Source: Helicobacter felis ATCC 49179 (GTDB lineage Bacteria > Campylobacterota > Campylobacteria > Campylobacterales > Helicobacteraceae). Taken from it: a DNA stretch of 64,000 nt. The translations under genes and the position numbers were made by a program. Below the pieces are notes generated by a model, which did no database searches, was not told the DNA's origin, and was given only the letters and a program-made list of their open reading frames with translations. The stretch spans positions 1,064,311-1,128,310 of the forward strand of contig NC_014810.2 in NCBI RefSeq assembly GCF_000200595.1, read 5' to 3'. Shown here one piece after another: positions 59,360 through 64,000 of this stretch; positions within the stretch are counted from its first letter, which is position 1, and each line of letters opens with the position of its first letter.

Positions 59360-61051
59360 ATGTCTTTAAATTTGCGTTGGAAGATCATTCTTGTTATCTT
59401 GGGTTCTTTGTGCACTCTAGGGATCATTGTGGCTTCATTGAGCAATTACATGGAAAGGGAGAGTTTTAAAAGAACGCTAAAGACTTTTAACTCCAACGCA
59501 TTGGCCAAACGCGAGTCCGGTATCAAATACAATATATTCCTTGCTGTTTCGGGCATTGTGGAGTATTTTAAGCACAATTCTAGACAAGACGCCTTGCACA
59601 TGAGCAAAACTTATTTTGAAAAGATCAATGCGGCTAAGGGGCGGCTTTATATCATCGCTTTAGAAAAAGATGGCACTTTGATCACGGATAATATCCGTCC
59701 GGAATTAGTGGGTAAAAAGGTGTTAGATTTTCAGGGCACGCGCGGGGATTACTATTTTAAAGAGTTTATCAACCGGGCTTTGAGCGATTCTAAGGGGGGC
59801 TTTTATCGTTGTCATCTCAAACGCCCCGCTCCAGAGACCACAACAGAGGATTGTGTGAGTTATGCCTACCATGACCCAGTCAGCGATCTTGTCATGGTGG
59901 CGGTGAGTTATGTGAGCGCGATTTATAAAACGATGGAAAAGGCAGAACAACAAGCCTACACTTTGGCCGATCACAATTTTCGCAATCTCATATACGCCAC
60001 TTTAACGATCACTCTGGGCATCATCATCATCGCCTTTATTCTCAACCACTTTTGGATTCTCAAACGCTTGGGCGCGTTGGTGGAGGTGGTGCGCAATTTT
60101 GCAAGCGCGCAAAAGGATCTGACAGCGCGTATCCGCATTAAGGGGAATGATGAAATTAGCACCAGCGCGCAAAACATCAATAGCTTTTTAGAACATGTGT
60201 GCGCCTTCAACAATGAGATCAAGGACTATAGCCATCAAAGCCAAGATTCTGCTCTGCACTTAGAGAGCGCGATGCTACACACCACAGATGCCATCCAGCA
60301 AACCACCCAAACCATCACGCAAATTAGAGATGATGGAATCAAGCTTTCTAGCAATCTCAATTCTGCTAATGAAGATGTGCAGGGGGTTGTGGGTGAGTTG
60401 TCTAAAGCTATCACTTTGCTCGAACAAAGTAGGGGGAGTGTGATTTCCTTATGCGAGTCCATTGTCGAGGATGTTAATAATGAGAGGGAGTTAATTGCTC
60501 AGATCGAAGCGCTGAGTCAAAGCACCAATAACGCTAAAAATATCTTAGAGAGTATTGATGAAATCGCCAAACAAACCAATTTGCTTGCGCTCAATGCGGC
60601 TATTGAGGCCGCGCGCGCGGGTGAGCATGGGCGCGGGTTTGCCGTAGTGGCCCAAGAAGTGGGCAGTTTGGCCACACGCACCCAAAAAGCTTTGATGGAG
60701 GTGAACACCACACTCTCCACCATTACGCAAAATGTCGATGATGTCAGCCACCGTATGAACCAGCAAGCCGCACGCATCGAAAAGGCGAATACACTCAGTA
60801 ACTCGGTGCAAAACACCTCTACGCAAACCACCGACTATTTGAAACAGCTCATCGGGCGCATCGAAGGAATGAATGCTGTCTTTATGAATTTAGTCCAAGA
60901 CACTCAAATCATTATTAATAAGGTGGTTTCTGTGCAATCCTTAGCGAGCAAAACCCTGCAGAATGCGGAGGGCATGAAAAATATCATGCAAGAATCTAAA
61001 TACCTCGTCCAGCAGATCGCCCATAAAACCAATGACTATAAAACAGATTAA
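59360..61051 (+). CDS. Transmembrane chemoreceptor with single Cache-like sensor
   Basis: A 563-residue methyl-accepting chemotaxis protein. ATG at 59360 ([20 protein letters not shown]) follows AAGGA by five bases. Helix one is ~8-30 and helix two ([19 protein letters not shown]) ~212-232; the ~180-residue periplasmic loop has the single-Cache pattern [33 protein letters not shown] and [25 protein letters not shown]-like part follows, and the signalling tip is [20 protein letters not shown] with [14 protein letters not shown]. No CheR pentapeptide ends it. The ligand is not known; single-Cache domains often bind small carboxylates. It ends one base before the converging tal stop. Confidence 0.9.
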   Translation: MSLNLRWKIILVILGSLCTLGIIVASLSNYMERESFKRTLKTFNSNALAKRESGIKYNIFLAVSGIVEYFKHNSRQDALHMSKTYFEKINAAKGRLYIIALEKDGTLITDNIRPELVGKKVLDFQGTRGDYYFKEFINRALSDSKGGFYRCHLKRPAPETTTEDCVSYAYHDPVSDLVMVAVSYVSAIYKTMEKAEQQAYTLADHNFRNLIYATLTITLGIIIIAFILNHFWILKRLGALVEVVRNFASAQKDLTARIRIKGNDEISTSAQNINSFLEHVCAFNNEIKDYSHQSQDSALHLESAMLHTTDAIQQTTQTITQIRDDGIKLSSNLNSANEDVQGVVGELSKAITLLEQSRGSVISLCESIVEDVNNERELIAQIEALSQSTNNAKNILESIDEIAKQTNLLALNAAIEAARAGEHGRGFAVVAQEVGSLATRTQKALMEVNTTLSTITQNVDDVSHRMNQQAARIEKANTLSNSVQNTSTQTTDYLKQLIGRIEGMNAVFMNLVQDTQIIINKVVSVQSLASKTLQNAEGMKNIMQESKYLVQQIAHKTNDYKTD

Positions 61052-61052
61052 T

Positions 61053-62015
61053 CTATTTAAAACTATTTAGTAGGGCTTTAAATGATTCTTGAAAGCTCAC
61101 TAAACCCGCGTTAAGCAATTCGATATAGGCTTGGTTGAGATCAAAGTCTAGACTCTCTAGTTGATCTTTGAGGGGGGAGAACTCTAGGATTTTAGGGGCG
61201 GGGCTTGGGGCGTTGTGGTAAGTATGCACCGCCTCTAGGGGGGCGGTGTTGATACTATGGGGCATTTTAAGGGCTTGGATGTAGTAATCTTTGGGTAGAG
61301 TAGGTTCTTTAACCCCCGTGCTTGCAAAAAGGGGGTAGAGATGAGGGAGATTGAGGTTTTGGATGTGTTGGTAGCATTCCAAAGCGTTGGCTATCCCTAG
61401 TTGGTGGGCGAGTTGGGTGCGCTGGGCTGTAGTGATGGAAGCTTGTGTTAAAAAGCGATCCAGAGCCACATCCAACCTAGAGACAAAGATACTAATCACG
61501 CCCATGTGCTTGGCATTTTTCAAGGCTAGAGCGCACTCTTTGGCCTGTGTGGGGGAAAAGACTAAGGTCGCGTTGATGGGCATGTGCGCGCTTAAGCGCG
61601 CCATCGCTTCTAAGCCGCTGAGTGTAGCTGGGATTTTGATCATCACATTAGGGCGTGCGAGGGCTTGGTGTAGGCGTTTGGCCTCCTGCACGCACGCGTT
61701 CACATCTCCCTCTAAAAAGGGATCGATTTCTAGACTAATGTAGCCTGTAGACTTATTTTTTTCATAAAGAGGTAAAAGTAAATCTGCAGCGCGCTGGATA
61801 TCCTCAATGGCTAGAGATTCATAGAGGGCTTTAGAGCTCTCGCCCTTAAATGCGCTAATGGCATCTTTATAAGCCTGAGAATGCGTGATCGCTTGGGCAA
61901 AGAGTGCGGGGTTAGAGGTCGCCCCTACAATCTGCCCCTGCGCTAAGAGTGTGCGAAACTCTCCCTCTAAAAACCCCCGCTCGATAAAATCACACCAGAG
62001 ATAAAAATCTTGCAT
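61053..62015 (-). CDS. tal: Transaldolase
   Basis: Transaldolase moves a three-carbon unit between sugar phosphates and closes the non-oxidative pentose pathway with transketolase. It has 320 residues. GATSNPALFAQAI is the usual start of the TIM barrel, YISLEIDPFLEGDVNACVQE follows, the Schiff-base lysine is in NVMIKIPATLSGLEAMARLS, and INATLVFSPTQAKECALAL and VISIFVSRLDVALDRFL complete the site. It lies one base after murE's stop in the same direction, an order seen in H. pylori. Confidence 0.94.
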   Translation of the reverse strand: MQDFYLWCDFIERGFLEGEFRTLLAQGQIVGATSNPALFAQAITHSQAYKDAISAFKGESSKALYESLAIEDIQRAADLLLPLYEKNKSTGYISLEIDPFLEGDVNACVQEAKRLHQALARPNVMIKIPATLSGLEAMARLSAHMPINATLVFSPTQAKECALALKNAKHMGVISIFVSRLDVALDRFLTQASITTAQRTQLAHQLGIANALECYQHIQNLNLPHLYPLFASTGVKEPTLPKDYYIQALKMPHSINTAPLEAVHTYHNAPSPAPKILEFSPLKDQLESLDFDLNQAYIELLNAGLVSFQESFKALLNSFK

Positions 62016-62016
62016 A

Positions 62017-63345
62017 TCAATCCTTATGAAAAAAGTTGCGCACTAGGGCGCGATCATCAAAGGGCAAATGCGCTTGACCTATAATCTGCACGCATTCATC
62101 CCCCTTGCCTAAAATTAATAACACCTCATCGCTTTGTAACTCGCTGAGGGCTAGCTCAATGGCGCGCTTGCGATCGGGCTCTACCACCACGCGCGTGCGC
62201 AATTCTGAAGCGATCCCGCTTAAAATGTCCTCAATAATGGCTAAAGGTTCTTCGCTTCTAGGATTATCTGAAGTGATATAGCTTTTAAGCGCGTGCGTGC
62301 TTGCTACTTGTCCCATCAAGGGGCGTTTGCTCTTGTCTCGATCCCCTCCAGCCCCAAAAACTACCTTAATTTTTTGTGCCTTAAAGCTGTTGAAAATCTG
62401 TACAAATCCATCGGCGGTATGGGCAAAATCCACCACCACTAGGGGGTTTTGGTGCACTACTTCCATACGCCCTTCCACCCCGGGGAAATCGCCCAGTAGA
62501 GAGCAAAGACTCTCTAAGGGTTGCTTAGTGAGGGCGCGCACACACAGCAGTGCCCCTAAGAGATTGTGCAGATTGTGTAAGCCCATCAGGGGCGCGTGCA
62601 CGATCCCCATTTCTGCATTGCTATTAGGATCGCGCCGTGCTCTAGGATCGGCGTGAAACTCCACATGCGCGCTAATTTCAGGTTGCAGGCTGTAAGCGTT
62701 CACGCTCAAATGGGTTTTACGCTCGCAGGCGTAGCCATAGGCATTTGTGGGATTAAAGCGCACATGCGGGTCATCCAAATTGACGATCTTTAAACCCTCA
62801 TCGCTCAAAAATTGGTTTTTGATCGCGCGGTAAGTTTCTATATCCCCATGATAATCCAAGTGATCGCTAGTGATATTAGTGTGCACTTTGGCGGCAAATT
62901 CCAAGCCTAAAATGCGCTCTTGCGCGATGGCATGCGAGCTCACTTCCATAACGAAAAATTTTGCCCCCTCTGCGCGCGCGCGCGCAATGTCGCTATAGAG
63001 TTCCAATAGACTAGGCGTGGTGAGCCCTTTGGGTTTAACTTGAGCGTTATGGATAAAAAAGCCCCGCGTGCCCAGCAGAGCGCAAGAATGCCCTAGAGCT
63101 TGGAGCAGGTGCGCAATCAGCGCGGCGGTGGTGGTTTTGCCATTGGTGCCGGTGATCCCAATGATAGGGATATTTACATTGAGATAGTGTTTAAGTTCTG
63201 AAGCCTCTATATAGGGCGTATGAGGGGGGATAAAACGCGCGTTAGTAGGAGTCTTTACCAGCAACACGCCCTCTTTTAACTCGCGTGTGTCTTCGCTCAA
63301 GGCTTCATAGACCCGATTTTGAAAGCGCACGCGTTCATTAATCAT
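62017..63345 (-). CDS. murE: UDP-MurNAc-tripeptide ligase MurE
   Basis: MurE adds meso-diaminopimelate to UDP-MurNAc-dipeptide in wall synthesis. It has 442 residues. The P-loop is IIGITGTNGKTTTAALIAHL, then FFVMEVSSHAIAQERILGLE, NITSDHLDYHGDIETYRAIK with the carbamylated Lys, and MGLHNLHNLLGAL. The DNPR motif in ITSDNPRSEEPLAII marks the meso-DAP-using type. The start overlaps the upstream hypothetical gene by eight bases. A (GC)7 run at 62972-62985 is only Ala-Arg codons. Confidence 0.95.
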   Translation of the reverse strand: MINERVRFQNRVYEALSEDTRELKEGVLLVKTPTNARFIPPHTPYIEASELKHYLNVNIPIIGITGTNGKTTTAALIAHLLQALGHSCALLGTRGFFIHNAQVKPKGLTTPSLLELYSDIARARAEGAKFFVMEVSSHAIAQERILGLEFAAKVHTNITSDHLDYHGDIETYRAIKNQFLSDEGLKIVNLDDPHVRFNPTNAYGYACERKTHLSVNAYSLQPEISAHVEFHADPRARRDPNSNAEMGIVHAPLMGLHNLHNLLGALLCVRALTKQPLESLCSLLGDFPGVEGRMEVVHQNPLVVVDFAHTADGFVQIFNSFKAQKIKVVFGAGGDRDKSKRPLMGQVASTHALKSYITSDNPRSEEPLAIIEDILSGIASELRTRVVVEPDRKRAIELALSELQSDEVLLILGKGDECVQIIGQAHLPFDDRALVRNFFHKD

Positions 63346-63955
63346 GCTTGCCCTCCTGAGCCTTTTCCAAGCGCAGGGCTTTTTGCAACAACGCCATCAC
63401 GCGCGGGTCATACCAAAGCAGTTCGCGCATGTTTTCAATGTAGGCAATAGACATCTCATAAAATTGGTGATCGACTAAATTTTCTAAAAACTCGTAAAAA
63501 TCCTCTTTACGCTCAAAGATCACCTTTGTGCTGAACATCAAATTTTCAAAGATTTCTTTAAAATCCTTGCCCACGCACATCGCCTTGAAATCGGCGTATA
63601 AAATTCCATCCAAACTCTCGGCTTTGAGTTGGTTTTCATGCCCGAAAGCCTGCGCCATCTTGCTCAAACTCTCATCAAAGGAGCTGATGAGTTCTAAAAT
63701 CTGCCCCTGAATGCTAGCTTTATAGCGACGCGGTTGAGAATGCAGAAGATTTTGATAGAGTTCGTAAAAACTATGCGCCTCTTTGGGAAAATCTAGGGCA
63801 ATATCACTTAAGAGCAAGCCAATTTTAGCGTGCGCGTCTAGGGGGTCTAAAAAGAGGGCTTGGGAGCACAGAAACAGGGCTTTAAAATACTGCTTTTGCA
63901 AGAAAGCCTTGTAGCCCTGCGCGGTGTAAGAGCGTTTTTTGGGGTCATTATTCAA
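63338..63955 (-). CDS. Conserved helical protein upstream of murE, function unknown
   Basis: A 205-residue protein without signal peptide. YKAFLQKQYFKALFLCSQAL and LFLDPLDAHAKIGLLLSDIA near the N-terminus look like TPR helices; the rest is helical and acidic, ending RALRLEKAQEGKHD. It overlaps murE by eight bases, so it is co-translated with murE and tal. It may be a scaffold protein. I cannot assign a function. Confidence 0.8.
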   Translation of the reverse strand: MNNDPKKRSYTAQGYKAFLQKQYFKALFLCSQALFLDPLDAHAKIGLLLSDIALDFPKEAHSFYELYQNLLHSQPRRYKASIQGQILELISSFDESLSKMAQAFGHENQLKAESLDGILYADFKAMCVGKDFKEIFENLMFSTKVIFERKEDFYEFLENLVDHQFYEMSIAYIENMRELLWYDPRVMALLQKALRLEKAQEGKHD

Positions 63956-63964
63956 GGGTTGCCT

Positions 63965-64000
63965 TTAAGAAAAAAGCGCTTGGTACTGCTCTTTAGAAAC
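63965..64000 (-). CDS. C-terminal end of an upstream gene (partial)
   Basis: On the minus strand the last 11 codons VSKEQYQALFS and a TAA stop can be read just upstream of the hypothetical gene, with a gap of nine bases. Too short to identify; the tight spacing suggests the same operon. Confidence 0.4.
   Translation of the reverse strand, partial: VSKEQYQALFS

Noticed and set aside
62972-62985. (GC)7 tract in murE as a switch or Z-DNA control site
   Set aside because: It encodes alternating Ala and Arg in a genome rich in GCGC; frame loss in murE would be lethal.

Overview
The window looks like chromosome of a gastric Helicobacter other than H. pylori, of the H. felis / H. bizzozeronii / H. 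salomonis kind. Many gene blocks keep the order known from H. pylori: ilvC-minD-minE-dprA-ruvX; FN3 lipoprotein-trmB-ftsE-ftsX-M23-flaG-fliD-fliS; ribD and ccoI; fliW-bamD-lon-tyrA; fliQ-murB; MBL hydrolase-thiF-motA-motB; pyrB-lipoprotein-tlyA-ribF-tkt-addB-ftsK; tal-murE. Genes that H. pylori lacks are added: PEP carboxylase, gabD/gabT and a FIST-domain chemoreceptor. Base composition is moderate, with many GCGC-rich codons. There is no rRNA, CRISPR array, insertion sequence or prophage; the only RNA gene seen is tRNA-Pro(UGG).

Layout. 1-9.1 kb: end of a heavy-metal RND pump, two paralogous outer membrane proteins (OMPs), gabD/gabT, a soluble FIST chemoreceptor and flgG. 9.1-13.5 kb: a low-complexity exported protein and ppc, divergent from ilvC. 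13.5-26 kb: one long plus-strand run for division-site placement (minDE), DNA uptake (dprA), RNA modification (ruvX, rlu, trmB), the FtsEX-EnvC-like cell-separation module and the flagellar cap block (flaG, fliD, fliS, fliT-like) behind a sigma-28-like promoter. 26-28.9 kb: an accessory AT-rich patch with Sel1-repeat proteins, a third OMP, a (CT)10 tract inside a promoter, and a zinc-ribbon repeat protein. 28.9-34.2 kb: minus-strand ccoI, a tRNA methyltransferase, ribD and gltS. 34.3-38.8 kb: a carboxynorspermidine-synthase-like gene, an EamA transporter, tRNA-Pro, modA-modB without modC, and a TenI-like gene. 38.8-41.5 kb: atpB, an enlarged proC and fliW. 41.5-50.2 kb: bamD, lon, tyrA, fliQ, murB, hydrolase, thiF, motA, motB. 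50.2-58.4 kb: a tight minus-strand operon from a lipoprotein to ftsK. 58.4-64 kb: pyrB, a chemoreceptor, then minus-strand tal, murE and a hypothetical gene.

Together the genes serve motility and chemotaxis (flgG, flaG, fliD, fliS, fliW, fliQ, motAB, two receptors), division and wall growth (minDE, ftsEX, the M23 protein, ftsK, murB, murE), and central metabolism (ppc, gab shunt, tkt, tal, pyrB, ilvC, tyrA, proC).

The strongest candidates for undescribed biology are the Sel1/zinc-ribbon cassette near 27.3-28.9 kb, where the CT tract sets the spacing of a sigma-70-type promoter and the first gene is split at a T5 run, and the proC gene carrying two AT-rich in-frame insertions. No stretch over about 300 bases is without a gene; the longest, between murB and the hydrolase gene, holds only a possible 45-codon ORF.
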